From the NCBI GenBank assembly GCA_013397455.1, contig VYZB01000078.1:1800247-1864246 (forward strand): a stretch of 64,000 bases of DNA, given 5' to 3'. Positions 1 through 15,387 of the stretch are shown piece by piece. The stretch's first letter is position 1. Every line of letters starts with the position of its first letter. The translations under genes were made by a program, and so were the position numbers. The DNA is from Crotophaga sulcirostris (lineage: Eukaryota > Chordata > Aves > Cuculiformes > Crotophagidae). The notes beneath the pieces were generated by a model, which saw only the letters and a list, made by a program, of their open reading frames with translations, made no database searches and was not told the DNA's origin.

Positions 1-3000
1 AATAGGGTATTCAACTTAATTGATCTCTCTCAATAAATGTGCAACAGGAATACCGTGTGCTTTTGCTAGCTCCAGTTCAACCTTCTAAATTATGTCAGAA
101 ATTCATCCATCTCCTCTAACATATTTTTTACGGATCAGAACACAGAGAAATTGAATGATAAACACCTGATTCAAGCTTATCCTTCTCTACTAAGCTGCTC
201 ATAGGTAACACAGCTTTAATAGCAGAAGATCTCCCAGCATGGTTTCAAGTCACAAAAATTATATCCTATGCTGTTCAGTGATAGGCTATCTCAACATCCA
301 CTACCTACACATTCGAGTTCAGTAGTTTCACTATGTTTTCATAAGGCCCTGTACTTGTACCTGCCCTCAGCTGTAAACAGGAGAGCAACGTCACACAAGG
401 TAAGCACAATGCACACGAATGGTTCCCATTCCTTCTTTCAGTTGAATTTTCACCCTGGGCCATTTTCAAGGTCTTGTTTTTCTCTCTCTAATGCTGTGGT
501 TACTGTTCATGCAGCCAACGTTTTTTTTAAAGGAGGATTATAGAAAGGGATAAGTCTGAAAACATTTTATAGTCAAGAGTTTGCTTATCAGACCCAGTTT
601 TCTGTTCATGGGAAACCTCCTCAGGAACATCTTAGTGCATATTTGAGCAAAGACAGTAAAGGGCATCAGATATAAAAATCCAGTGCCATCTTATTATCCA
701 ATATTTTGGCCACTGATTCACGTAATCCATTTTATGGCTATTTTAGAGTAGGTGTAAAAATGAAACTAAGTCTCCTTGTTATACTTCACCTTCCTGAAGA
801 TGGTTTAATAAGCCTACCCTTTCTAATAATTTAGAGGAACATAAGTGACAATCATTGACTTGATAGTTAATCTGCATCATTGTAATATTTGATGTTTCTA
901 TTAATTCCTTGAGAAGTGAAGTGTCTTTGTCTTGCTACAGAAATTAGTCCATTAGTAAGCAAAGGCCTGGTCAGAGGGGTGATCACTGGAAACTCCAGCC
1001 TCCTGGCACCCATGATCACCTAGAACAGAATATAGAACACACACTTGTGCCGAAACCTCAGATTTAATATTCATGCTTCACTTCACACAAGCTATGCCTT
1101 AAGGTCAAAATATACCTCTGTGTAAAGACCCAGCACAAGGTTCACAAGCCACTTACATCTTCAAAGTGACTTGAGAAGGGCTCTGATCTTGTGGATTCTC
1201 TCTCTGCAGAGAGGAGTAAAGTAAGAACTGAACAGTGTAGCAAAACGGTGATCTGAAAGTTACTTTGATGATTTCCCTCTCTGTTCCATCTTCCCATGAA
1301 ATTCACAGCATTTTCTTTTAAAATCTGTATACCTCTGGCAAACTGTTTTGAGATCACTAAAAATTGTGTTGTCACAATAGGATGCATATTCTATTGAGCA
1401 ATTGTGTGTAAAAGCCACATTACCACAGCAGCAGAATGTAGCTGGGAATAACAGAATACTACTCAGCAGAAGAGTACTTTCACTTAACTCCTCAGTAATA
1501 GATTTTTGGCTGGTGTTCCTAGACTTGAAGAACTTCTGTCATTTGACAGTGCACATGCCTTCCTTTATTTTCCACCATGGTAAAACTCATTCTCTCTTCC
1601 CAAACCATCTCCTCCCAATATTAGAATTCCCTTTTCTCTGAAATTTCTATCTCATTTTCTTCCTTCTCATTCAATTTTCTACCCTCGAAGCTAACTCCTC
1701 TAGATATTCAGCTGCTCACAGTCTCCTTTCCTTTTCCCATCTTTCTTTATTACATCTGTTATTCTCCCTGCATGAACTTCAGTCTCACTGCTAATCTCTC
1801 CTTTCATTAGTACATCAGGTTGTTTCACTCCCTTCATATTCTTGATACTGTATTAGCCAGCATGTGGTCTCCAGACCAAGGATCCCACCCACAATTTACA
1901 CCTGTCACACTGATATCTCCTTTGCCCTTCTGTAAAGTACTCTGAGGATGTGTATACAGTATAGAAAGTGTCACACACACAAATGTAAATGGTCTCATTC
2001 GTAGCGGAGCTATACTACAAAATACAGAAAAAGGGATAGGGAATATTCAGATCATTTCAAAAACCTACTGGGATCCAGCAGTTATCTCCAGTTAAACCTG
2101 TAGAGACACTCAAGAGCAGTTTTTAGTTAATGCATGTATGAGAATCTGTGCAATAGAGTTGTAGGTCTGCTAGAGGCCATTTAAACAAGAAAAGAAATAA
2201 TCTCACTAAATATATAATATGTTTTTGCTGGTATTCCACTACTTCAAAAGCCAACATATCATACTTGAAACTACTGTCCTAGTCAAATACTAGCCCATAA
2301 ATGAATCAGTGTAACCAATTCAAAATAAAGATTCATTTGAACGTCAAGAGAGTTTGTTGTCTCTCAGACACTTTTGTACAACTTTTTCTTCTGTGGGAAG
2401 CACAGTTTACTTCTGCAAGCCTACACAGAATGCAGATATAGACTTTTCTGAAGTGCTGATGTTTGAGTTATAAAATCAACAAATGGTCCATTCAGTCGTT
2501 TGATGTGGATTTCCATGCCTGATCATTTTCCACATTGTCAGCCTACAATGTCAGGTTGAAAATGTTAGTCTACCAAAACATCTGGTGCCGTTAAAACCAA
2601 CTAACTACCACCCCGCACATTACCTGCCCTTTATGACAGAATTCCATTGTCCAGAATGGATCTCATTTAGATTTTAATTCTTACTGCATCAAAAATTACA
2701 AAGTACTCTACACAGACACAAGCTTGGAAGTGAGTACTGTCCAATGGATTGCAAATTGAAGAAAGAAATGCAAACCTATGTAAACACATCTGTATCTTGA
2801 GGACCTATAGAGACAGATGTAGCAGAAAGCATGTGAGACCCAGCACCTGGTGCAACATTTGCTTTATAGACTTAAAAAGAAATGAAAGGACTTGCACAGG
2901 TGATACTAGTATTCATCATATCTATCAATTCAGTGAGAGGGAAGGAAACAGAGAATGACAAAAGACACAAATTAAACCAGAAAGCACAATGAGACCTTAT

Positions 3001-6000
3001 TCAAAAAAATGTATGCTAAGAAACAAGTGTTGAATAAGAAGTAGCTCAAAATCTTTCAGAGTAACTCGCTGAGGCTAGCCATGGTGGTTTAAACATGGGT
3101 TTGCTGCCAGAGCAGCATGTCCCTAGGGCTAAGAGCATAATTCTTCTCGATACCACCTCACAGTCACATCTTCCAGCTGCCAGGAGAGAGCGCTAACAGG
3201 TTTGGTCTAGTGAAGTGAGGGAGAAGATACCCTCGAAATTTCCTGGTGTAGCTAACTGTGCCACTCTGTGTGTTATGAAAAAAAGTTATGATCCTGGGAA
3301 AAGATCCTAGGACAAATGTATTGGCCCCTCATTTGCTCTGCAGGCTGTTAGGCCATCCAGGAAAGCTGGGTCCAGTAGGGATGGATAGGTTTCAAATGCA
3401 TACCACATCCTATTTGCTGTCTCTGTGCAGCTCCAACCTGATACCCAGCACTACTCATCAATATCCCACGCAGGGACAGGGAACAGGCGCCTTGCTCCTG
3501 CTTCCAGACTGCAGGACCTCTGATCAGTGCCAAGGTCCTCGAGAGGAGTTCAGATCTGGTTGCCTCAACAACACATGTTCAAAGGGAGAATGAAATTTAG
3601 ACAGCAACTAACCATGTTCAGAGCCTAGCTGACTTCTATTACAGGAGTGACATGAAAAATCTCCGTCTTTTGACTCCTTTGAGTATGAGCCAGAGGAAAA
3701 AAAAAATAGCAATAAAGAGACGTCAGAAGAAATAATCCTACATAATGCTGGGTAATTTAACTGAATGTGGTATCCACTTTAATTTCGCTAGGTAGCATGT
3801 AATTCCAGACTTTTTACATCTGAGTAGGATTCCTCCATAGTAGGAAACACAGTTCTTTGGAAGTGACTGAAAAAGACGGATTTTTTTTTTTCTTTCAGAA
3901 AAGCCTGCTTACATTCCTGTAAGCCTTCCTTGAGTGCCTCAAGAACCCTCAAGATCACTCTGACTGGAGGAATGAAGGAAACATTCAAGGTTTACAACAA
4001 TCCTCTTCCTCAAGAGTAGGAGAAAACATCATATGTGGCTGGAGCTTTCAATGCATTATTGATATAAACCACTTGGCAACATTTGTTTCTGTGAGATAAA
4101 TTTGATCGGTGAACGCAAAAAAAAAAGAGAAGGAAGACAGCTGGTCAAACTGCTCATAGGAATACCTGCTGAGTCCAATCAAAAGCCGATATTTTTGCAC
4201 AGGGACCCGTGAAATGTGCACATAAAGCAAAGCATAAAGAGTAGTAAGTACTTGAAGAAAATGTATTCAGTTGCCAATCTCAAAGAACAATTGTAATGCA
4301 AACTACAGCAGCAGTTCACCAACAATGCAGACTAATTAAAGATATTAAACCATGTAAACAAACCTCTTATCAAATAAAGCAGGCATTAAAGGAGATCGTG
4401 AGGCTTTTACTGTGCTACTGGGTTTACTGCAGATATTTTCAGTCTGCAAATGCCTAAATGCTTCCTAGGGAAAATGAACACCTTGCACAGCATGATTGAT
4501 CCTCCTGCCAGTAGGCTCGCTTTACTTAGCTAGTTATGTGGACCAGGTGCATGCAATCTATAGACTTAAAGGACTGGGAAAACACACACATTAAAAAAGA
4601 GTGGGAAACATCTGGTTTAGTGGTTCAAGCCATCGAAACAGAGAATAATCACTTCTGCAAAAAGGGTTCAATCACATGCCTGTGATCTGCACACTGCACA
4701 CCTCCATTAATCTACTGGGGCTGGACACAAGAGGATGGGAAATCCGTGACATGAAAGGTAACAGCAGATGGGCAGAACAGTGAAATGAACCTGATGAGAA
4801 TGTCACACATTTGAAATGTGTGTTTCCATGTCAAAAGATCTCTGTGCCAGCTCAGGACTTACTTACTCACAGACTCCTGCAGAACAGTTTGATATGGGGA
4901 CAGGGAAAGGTGAAAACGTGAAAACTGAGGTGAAAACTGAGGTGCAACCAAGTCCTGCCACAGGCACCCAAATTAAGCAGGTGACACAGCGGTTCTTGTT
5001 TGCCTTTAAAAAAAATGTATAATTACCAAAAGATATAATCAAAAAACTCAACCAGACTTTTTTGTGGCATTTGCTGTGGGTTTGCCACACAAGGACTATA
5101 GAAGTAGATCAATTCAGATTATTAACCCTTCACACTGTGTGAAGTGTTCATCAAATCACTAGCTGATTTGCCTTAGCCTTTCTGAAAATAAATTACTTTA
5201 GGGAGTGAATAGGTCAATGCAGTACCCTGCTTTACAAGATAAAACAGGTGATGTCTATATCTGTGGAGGGAAAAAAAGACAGAGGTAGGTAGACTAGGAG
5301 TAGAAGTGGAGTCTGAAAGCAGATGTGCAGTTTTCCTCCAGCCTCATGGAGAGGCCCCATGAAAAGATATGAATACCTTAGGTTCTGCTGTCTCCTGGCA
5401 AAGCACGCGATCCGTCCCCATGCAGGCTCACGGAGCAGCACTGCTGGTGCAGTGATAGGGGATTCTGTTTGTCTCACTAGGTCAGTGTGAACTGCATGAG
5501 GGCAGCTAGAGTATCTTCAAAGCTTTAGCAGATCTGTGGCACTCTGCAGTATGCTTTTTCAAAAAACAGCTTCGTAGGGAAGTAGGAACAGAGGAAATCA
5601 CCCTAAAAATTCAGTACACTAGGTCTCAGTCTGTTTTTTCCTTACGTTTACAGAAGAGGGAGAATCCAGGTCAATCTACTCTATACTAAGCATTTTTTTT
5701 GGTAGCTGCAACTAACTTTACGTCACTCAGCTTATATCCTTGGTCATTCAACTGTTGTTCAAGAGTAGTCATTTATTTTATGCAGCTGATATTCTCCTTC
5801 GCTTTTCCCCCTTCCCCCATCCCAGATTTCTGGGAGAAAGCATCACTTTGATATACCATCCTACTCACACAGAACTTCTATAAGCAACATTTACATAATC
5901 ACAAAATGACCTATTCATCCTTTACAGACCTAAGTCTTTCTTTAATCAAGCCTATAGTTCCTCCATTGTCTCTTCCTTGTTAAGTAGGCCAGACTTATCT

Positions 6001-9000
6001 CCAAATGTCAAGAGCCACTGTGGCTAATTAACTATTCTACCTTATCAGTCTTTTAAGAATGACTTCAAAAACCATTTAGATTCCATTTTGAAACCATATT
6101 GTCAACTAAGAAAAAAAAATAGCATGTGAAAGACTTGAAATAAGAAAACATCTTATTCAGAGCAGAAAGCTCACTCAGTGCAAGAAATAGTGTCCAGTAG
6201 CGTATCATCAGCTTCACATACTTTACAAGGTTTTGCTCCTAAGGAATCTTGCTTTGTTATTTGTGGTTTGCCACATCCTACCTTGCCAAGCATGAATTCA
6301 CACTTATATAAATACCCTGAACAAAGAACAGCCTCATCAAGAACAACTGGCAGAGCTTCTTTCTGTCTGACAGGAGGCATCCTTTCCTACATCTTTTCAA
6401 ATCTTTCCCAGTCTCAAACTTTTTTTTCCATTTACCCCTTTCCGGTTTAGAAGGCATGCCACGTGCTTTGATCTGCAGTCCAAAAACTCCTTTATAATCT
6501 CAGTGTTATTAAGAGTAATCAGAGTCCAAATGGGATAAAAATAACCAATGCATTTGTACACTTCTTTTCAAAATGGTAATTTACTCAAACACTGGCCATA
6601 CAAAAAAGACGCTTTTGTTCAACTGTACTAAAGGAAAACAACCCGTTCCTTGAGTTGTAATGGTGAAAATGCCTATTTATGCCTGTCTGTCTCAAGGGTT
6701 GAGTAAAACCATACAGTCATGGATTAGGGTTTTAGCTATACTTACTAGTCACTCTGCACACTTAGGATGTTTCTGCTGTCTGCTGTAGGAAGCATCTGTA
6801 GGCAGAACAAAACAATGCCCCTTTTACAAACATACTAGAAGTGTACAAATCAATACACCACGTTAAAATCATCAAATTTGTTACATATCTTTAGTTCGCT
6901 TTCTGCGGACAGAAGAAGGTGAAAAAATGCTGTGCTCTTAACAAGAAGAACAGGCAGTGTTTCTTCAAAATACATTGGTTCGTTAAATGTTTGAGAAAGT
7001 ATTTGATTTATTTAATTGAAAAGGCATTCCCCTTACTGTACTGGTCTGCTGCTTGAGATTATAAGAATTTTTAATGCAAACCTTTAGCAACCCAATTTTG
7101 TTACAGAAATAGTTTCATTTCTATGATTAAAGCTGTATGTACAGCTTAAAGGTTGGCTACTATAGCTGTTATTGCTCAGAAATGAGGTAAACCACCTCTG
7201 GCTCTGAGCTTTCAAACTCTCTGTAGGAAAAGGAGCAGTACATGACAGAGCTGCTGTTTCGATTCCCAGGCCTTTCATTAAGACACAAAATGGTGCCCCT
7301 TGGAGCAGAGGAAATGGTTGTCCAGTAAATACATGCTGAAAAACAACATACTGTGATAGAGGTTGATAGCAACGAACACAATACACACTGCAAGAGTAGC
7401 AGCATAACAGTTGTCTGTACATACACAGGACTCCTCCTCAATCTCCACAGGCTGACCAGAGAAACAAGCTATCAAAGGACTGAAAGATGAAGGCTCAGTG
7501 ACAAGCACTTTTGGATGAAGATGCTTTAGAGGAGTTGAGAGAGAGTCCACACACCCTCAACGGCATGGGAAAGTATCTTAAAGCCTGTAATACTGGATTT
7601 ACTAGTGGTTTTCTACAAGATGTGTCAGGGTAGGAATAGAGATGCTTAGCCCCTGGAGCAGCCACAACAGGAGTAAGTCAGGCATTAATAGCCTTAGTTC
7701 TCCTCCTTTCCTTAGGGGAATATCAATTTGCTGCTAGCTGTGACAATCTTCTCAGCTCTGTGCAGATGACCTACAGCTTGCCTGGGAACATAACGCAGGA
7801 TTTGAACAGTTTAACTGTCATGTAGGCAGATATTGTCCTTGTGTGCAAAGACCAAAACATGGATCCCACAGGGAGCACAGCCGAGATTGCCTCGGGCCTT
7901 TCAATAATGGAGCTCAACAGGACCCTGGCTACTGCCAGCAAACACTAAAAAGTCTGTTCACCACCACTGAAACTCCTCAGGGCATCAGCATGCCTCTGAG
8001 GTGGATCTCAAGAGGAGCCAGTATGGCTGAGTTAATGCTGATTAGAGAGAAGAAATCCTTTGAAGAACTAGCCAAACCTTATCCTCCATACAGCATTTCT
8101 CAAAGTGCATCAAGTTAAGCCCTCAGGATATTTGTACGAAGCCTGGAAGGTCTTTTATCACCTCCAGCTGAGCAAGAGTCATCTCTTCTCGCTAGATAAG
8201 CAATGGTCACAATGACCTAGGCATGATCACTTCTGAGCTGGATTATTCTAATTCACTCTGTCGAAGACTGGATGCAAGCTATGCCAAACTTCTCCATTAC
8301 TCAGGCTGTGAAGAGTAAAGGAAAGGCCTGTTCGGTTTTATCCACTGAACCCCAGTCATTTTCAGTAGATAGCTTACAGCTGTGCTCCTTTTGCTCCACA
8401 CAGCTAACAAATGGGCCAAACAATCTGTGAACAGCCAATATGCCCAAGAAACAGTTTTCAGCCCACCAACTGCCTAGAGACTTCCCTAGAGCAATGGAGC
8501 TCCATGCAGGTATGTGAGAGCCAAACTCAACAGATGCTCAAACAAGAGCACCCAGGTCTACCACGAGGCACTATAAAAATTATGTTACATGCAGAGTCTC
8601 AACAGTTTTTAGGAAAGTCTTAAAATTCAGAAAAAAACTTCTCTGCTCTAGTAGTGCTGGGGAAGTTTTGTATAAATTAACAGCATCTTATCCTCAGAGA
8701 TTTCATAGCTTTTCCCAAAGTTTTGTGGAGTAGTCCAAACAATGACAGACACCTCTGAACTTGGAAAGGGAACTGTTTTTCACTAGTGATACAAGAAGAA
8801 CTTTTTTTAAAAAGAAAACCTCACTTTTTGAAACTCCAGGGAAGATATTCACAGGTAGGAATGTGAGTCTTAAGCTGAGCCACAGCTCTTCTCCCACATA
8901 ACTCAGTGACACTCGATGCTGTGATCTGCAAGGCAAGGGCACTCAGTGTTTGACAGGACCTGCCGCTGACTAGTCCTGAGCCATCAGCCCCATTCAATAG

Positions 9001-12000
9001 ATTTGGTGGTTTCTTTGGAATAAGCTTCAGGATCTTCATTAGATGTGCAGTTTTATAAGAGTCGGAAGCTTATCAAGAAAAATCATCTTGCTGTTCTACT
9101 GTGCCTGGAGGATATCTTGTTTGTGAGTATCAAATACTGCATTACAAGGGCATGAGGCAGAGCAGTACATGAGCTGAGAACATAGGCTTAAAGGTATTTT
9201 GGATGGTTTCCAACCAGACAACAAATCTCTCCAAGTCCAGAAGACCAATTTGGTTTGAAAGTTCATCTTTTGCTTGAGATGAAATTAAGACATCGCAAAA
9301 AGCATCTCTTACTGTGTTAAGTTCTCTTTCTTGCAAAAGCTAGCACTTACATAGCAAGTACTTAGGGTAGCTACCTGAATATATTACCATCAATAAACTT
9401 TTCTTATTTTTAAATTTGCCTGACTGCTTTCTCCTGTTGCCTTTAAAACTGCCATTTATGTAAGTAACCTTGGCCTTTTCAGGCTCGATTCCTTCCTTTT
9501 TCCCCATTTCAACTGTTTAAGACATCTGTCCTGTGAATACTCTTCACACTTTTCAGAAGTGAGGTAAAAACCCTGCAGCAGTCAACAGCATATACTACTA
9601 AATGGAGATGCTTGTTCTACACCATAATGATATGCCACAAGCAAGTAGCAAAGCTTTTTCCTGTACCCAGCCTCTTACTTGCTCTGTGTGCAGGACCTCA
9701 GTGGAGTGGCTTGAACACTCTATGATTGTGAGGACTGCAGTTGTACTGACTTGAGGAAAAGAGAAGGATCAGAGAAGATTGTGGTTAGGAGAGGATTTAG
9801 ATTGTCAGAGGGTATTATAAGAAGGTAATTATGCTGCTGTGCTGCAACAAAAAAGTAAAGTGTGAAATGCATTGGAGATACTTACTTGACATACACCATC
9901 CAATTGGAACTTAGTGAAAATAATTAATATAAATAGCTTTAATCCTTTAGTTTAATTAAAGAGGAAGTGGCCTTTCAGATACATATCCTCCTGTACACTC
10001 ATGAATACTCAACAAACAATACCTAATTTTGACAAACTGTCTGCCTAACTAATTTAGCTAAACTAGAAGCAAAGTATTTCATACTAAATGTTGCTGAAGT
10101 GTAATCACTCCACAAGAAGATTCACATCTCAAATATGTTGTTACCCTGTTCCTGATGGAAATTCAGAGCATTTACAGCCAGCCAGTGCTATAACTTAAAA
10201 GGTTAGCAAGCAACTTGATGGGCTACAGCTTGAAGAAAATGAACAGATCAGTGCCCTGAAAATCTTATGTTCAAGTTGCTGGCACACAACAGAGGTCATC
10301 CCACTGGGCGTGCCTTGCTTTTTTATCTATGCTATCTTAAACTATCTGGCACAAACAGCACAACACTGTAACAAGATCTTTATTTAGCTGCAGGGTGGCA
10401 AGCACCATCTCCCTTTCCAGAAGTAAAAAGCTTAACAGCAAAGGCCATTCCTAGATTTCTGCTTATTTTGACACATGGTATGTCTGTATTTCTTTCTGTT
10501 CCTGAAATCAGAAGGGATCTTTCCTGCAGAGAATCAAAACTATCTACACAGGCTACAATTTTTCTTAACCAACTAGTTTTTACTACTGTTGTCACTACTG
10601 CTAAGCAAAGATGTCTTACCAGTCACCCACACTTTAAAATCCTTTCTGAAGAGCTCTTGGGTGGCTGGTAGCCTCAGCAGTATAAACTAGTGAGGTGAGG
10701 ATCCTGGCTGCTTAAAGTGCTATAAACACCACTTCCCTTTGTAGCATTAGAGAAAGAAAAACTAAATCTGAAGACTGAAGTATTCACTAAGTAGTATCTC
10801 TTATCAATATGGGCCTTGAAGTCGGTCTAACTCAGAATCAGAAAAACTGCTGTCTCAAGAACTCCTAAGGTCTGTAGCTAGAGAATTGAACACAAAGTCC
10901 TTAAAAATGCAAAGATCCAGTAAGGTTCAACAATCATTCTCAACCGCATTCTCAGCTGCTTTTTGGTTATCCATTGAAGATTCACAGCAGGAAAAGCCAA
11001 ATAGTGAGTTGTGCCCTGGTTGATTAGAAGTGCCAGTATATGAGGAAAATGCAGACACTATGACTTGAACAGCACTAATTTGAACTATGTATTTTAGGAA
11101 TTCCTGTAAGTCCATTTGTTCTGGAGAAGTACTTAATTACTAAATTATTTCTTTCCTGTCAGTTAGAAGTAAACTACTATCTATGTAACATAAACCTTAC
11201 AAAATGGAAACTGAGTAACTACATGTTGGCTTACACTAGCAGTAATTGTTGTCTGTGACTGCTTTAACAGGTTGGCCATCACAAAATCGACTGTATTTCA
11301 CAGTAAAAAAACCCCCCAAAAAGGTCTAAAGATACAGCATGTCTTTTCAAATATTTGAATAAACACTTTTGCTGTCTGATTCTCCCCTCAAGTACACTAA
11401 TCTGTTGCTCCATAGCTCAGCTGCTGGTACACTTTAGCAGAAAAGTCCAACGTGCATCTGTGGTTCCTTGGCATGTTCAGGAGGACAGCAAAGCAGGATA
11501 AATTTCAACCTCTGTTTTATTCCTTCTCCATCCAGACTGCTGGTGGAGTTGTTCTTAGCTCTGAGCAAAGCTGAGAGAAGCCCAAATGCTCTTTCTGTTC
11601 CAGTAGCATCACCTGCCATCTCTGTAACATCCAAGCACACTCTTGTTCAAGGGTCACCTGTCCTGACAATGCTATTTCTTTCAAAATAGCTGGATCACAA
11701 AAGAAACCAGATCTGAGAAGTTGACCCAAAACGGTCTGTCTGATAAAAGTTCTGTAAGAAACAAAGCTCTGCACAGGTGTCATGGGTTCCGTTTATTGGC
11801 CTGTTTAAGCTCTATCTCAGCACTGACCTTTTCAATCATATATTTTACATAATTTTTCCAGAAGTTAATAATTCATACCTCCTAATGCTGAAGGCTTGCA
11901 ATGCATTATCTAAGAAGATGAAAATTTTACAGCCACATGAGGAGGATAAAGGTATTTTCATAATCAGTTCCTCCTCAGTTCCCTACAACCATGGCTAATA

Positions 12001-15000
12001 CTAGAACTAGAATGCAATAGAGGTTCTCCTTAATTTATACTTCAAAAATTTGGTGAAGGTTGTAATAAAGCCTAAAATATTTGTTTTACAGTGTTTTTTA
12101 GACTCTGTTTTTAGCCCTCTGCTGTCCTTTGAGGTCTGTTTGGATAGAAGGTCCTCAGAGCTCAGCAGCAGCTGTTAAGAACAAAAACAATGGCTGCTCT
12201 CCTGTCTGTGAAGTCCTCTCTCACTTAAGGTCAAGGAAGTCCAGGATTTGGTCTGAGAAGCTAGGACTGAACAGTCTGGACTTACAGGTTGACACTGTTA
12301 TTTCATAGCTTACCACACTCAGAAAAACACATGCCGTATCTTGTATCACTTAATGCATAAATCACATTTTTCTACAGTTCTAAAAGTGATCTGTGCTGTT
12401 ATCACAAGTGACTTACAGACTTAAATTTGGCTACTGCTTGTCAGAGAGTGCCCAGTGCCAGTCCAGCTTCCTCTCCCACAAAACACAGAGGTAGCCTTTG
12501 GTTTTTCTTCTGCTACCACTGGCATCCCTAACAAGAGGTCTTCCAAACAGGAACATTTGACACAGTGATTTGAGATAAATGAAGTCGGCAGCACACTCCA
12601 GATAACATACTTGTCAAAATCCTCAAGAAAATTAGGCACAAAGAGTACATCTACATGATGGAATTTTATTTACAAGTGATGATGATGGCAGTAATAATAA
12701 CAGCAATGGTTGCTATGAGATAGGCAAGGCTTGAGCCAAGAGAAAGAGACATTCTGAAAGTTCTGCCCTGGAAGGAAAGGTTGTGAAGTCAACTCACCTC
12801 CTTTTTTTTTTTAGCTGAGATTGGCAATATTAGACACAATATTAGACATTTATTGTAATGATGAATGTCCTGAGACTATGGGTTAAATAACATATCTTAA
12901 ACCTTGGCTTCTGTTTCACTTTGAGATATTAAAGGCTACTAAAGCACATTAGAATCACTTGCCAAATTTTATAATCTGTCACAAACAGGTTTCTGGAATT
13001 ACATGAGACAATACCCACAGCAGCAGGTGGATGAAGAGTGTGCTCACTGGTGTCTTCTGTTTTGGACAAGAGCTCTTTCACAAAAAAAACCCTGCAGAAA
13101 ACTCTTTCAACAAGTATGCATTAGCTGGCTAATTAATCCAGCCTTGTGGTCCCAAGAAAACCTGATATCTACACATCATCCATAAGGGAAACTATGATTT
13201 GAACTATCTGAGGTCAGAATTTGATTTCCAGGACCCTATGAGAAATGAGAAATGGAGGCAATCTGTAATTTGGACTACATCACTGCAAGCAAAATCATTT
13301 TATAATATCTAATACTGTATTTAGTAATTTTAGCCAAAAGTCACTTTTTAAACCTAAGATGTGCTCTCACACAAAAGATTGGGATTGTAGTTGTAATGTC
13401 TGTCAAAACACCTTGCAGAAAAGGGGATTTGGTCCCTGCAATGATTCCTACTACAGTCGCATCACGGACCTGCATAAAAGGTCTCCTCACCCAGGTGTGT
13501 TCCTAGCCAGAAAAAGACTCCTCCATGTAAGGTGCACAGCCTTTTCCTCAACCAAGCAGTTAGAAGTCCATGCCCCCATCCCTGCCTCTGGGATCTCCAG
13601 TTTACTCATTGCGAAAAAGGAAGATCCTTATAGCGTCACTCGATTCTGTCCTTGCGCCTAAGGACCCATTTTTTCCTGCTCCATTTTTCCCTGAAGCTGC
13701 TCCTTAGCTCCTGGGCTAGCTCCAGCTTTCCTTGTTGAATTGAGATTTTTACTCCAACACAGCTTTCACATATGATGCAGGAGAGGGGTACTTCTTGCCA
13801 TGACACATCTGGGGACAGGATTGCACCCTCATAGAAAGAGGCAATATATCATCTTGAAACAATACCTTGAGCCAAAGAATGCCACAATCACTAACCTCTG
13901 CAGCAGCATGCTTAAAAAACTGTCATGTGTACACAAATTAGCATTTTGCATGTAGCGAACAACCTGGTGTGCACCAGTGGGAGGGGATATTTGAACTAGA
14001 ACATACTCTTCTTGGCATGCTATGAGCATTTCTTTCAGTTAAAAAAAATTGTTGCAGGCACTTCAAAATTCATTGAAAACAGGACAGTGGATAAGTCTCC
14101 AAGCTTATGTTAAAACAGAACAGCAGGCTTCTTTGAGACACATCCTGTTTTCTAGGTCTTCATCCTCCTTATATAAGAAAGCAGATCATAATGAAAATAA
14201 AAATTACCCCAGTATTAATAAATATACCAAGGTACCTAGAAACCATATCCAGAAGGATATGACCTCTCTTCTCTCTTCTTGCTACCACCATGCAGTCTAG
14301 TCATCCATCTGCAGAACCCAATATGTTAAAGGTTCTGAAGTTCAGTATTACATGCTACCAGGAACTTTTTAGCAGGTTATGCTGACTTCAGTCATTCCTG
14401 AAAGAGCTGTTGTGTAATCCTATTTTATGCACTAGAACCAGCTAGAAATGGAAACTACAGATGGAGTAGTAACTTAAGGAGCTCAATATTAAGAAAAGGA
14501 AGGAACAGACGTTAAACAAAGAATGAACATGGAGAGTAAGGGACACCTGACAAGTGCTAGCAGGAAACATATCTATCACTGGCAATCCAATCAAGTTGGA
14601 AGGTGCTGGAAATGGGGAAGGAGAAGAAAGAAACAGCATGCCTTGATAACCTGAGCAATTCATATACCTGACTGACTTACTTTTGGATGGTCCTCTGTTC
14701 CCCTGCAGAACACTATAAATATGGGCTTACTGGATTGAAAAAAAAAAATACTTTTCTTACCTTCCCAACTAATGGAGGGTTTCACAATCAGCATAAGCAA
14801 AAGCAACGTGAAATGTTCACTAATATTGCAGAACATTTATCCCACAAAAAAAAAGAAGTTTCATTTTCACAGTACAGTCACATAGCTACTAGTGCCAGCC
14901 CAAAAAGATGCAACAGGAATGTATGGCCTGGGAGTTAAGACTATTGTGAATTTGCACACTACTTATGGACAGGTCCATTGTCCTGCCCCCCCAGGAATAC

Positions 15001-15330
15001 AGAGAAATGCATGATTGGCTTTTGAAAAGCCATGATTTATGGTTTGCCAAACGCTGTTTTATTCTAATGTAATCTTCCACCTCGCTCCCCCAAGAATACA
15101 TGAAAATGGTGGAAATCATAAGAAGAAGATGGTGTTTGTTTCTGTATGAATCATTACTGGTTATATAAACCTCTTCATTGATAGGACTCACAGCACTTGA
15201 ACATTTTGCAAATAAGGTGCTCCAATCTGTTCTTTTTACCTGAATGAATAAAAAGGTACATTGTGTAGTCTGAACAACACTTATGTCTGAAGTACAAATG
15301 CTACCTATAAAAATATTTTATTTAGTGGAT
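1..15330. other. Intergenic flank, no gene recognised
   Basis: AT-rich, stop-dense sequence in all six frames. The longest open frames are around 100 codons or less and none resembles a known protein. No splice-bounded exon of a conserved family was found. Small features inside are a 12-base tandem motif (GTGAAAACTGAG, about 2.7 copies) at 4910-4941, a poly-T run near 12800, and a perfect 10-bp inverted repeat with a 52-base spacer at 10209-10280. In other birds the region 5' of VLDLR is a long gap towards SMARCA2, so an empty stretch is expected; enhancers or lncRNAs could be here unseen. Confidence 0.6.
4910..4941 (+). repeat. 12-base tandem repeat
   Basis: The unit GTGAAAACTGAG occurs twice in perfect tandem at 4918-4941 and is preceded by a partial copy from 4910. 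Short and probably neutral. Confidence 0.7.
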
Positions 15331-15387
15331 AATCATAGAATCACAGAATGGTTTGGACTGGAAGGGACCTTAACGATCTTAATAATC
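15331..15387 (-). mobile_element. CR1 3'-end fragment
   Basis: The plus strand reads AATCATAGAATCACAGAATG followed by a tract like GGTTTGG-CTGGAAGGGACCTTAA. This is the reverse complement of the 3' terminus of avian CR1 LINEs, including the tail octamers. The match stops after about 55 bases, so this is a severely 5'-truncated copy. Confidence 0.75.
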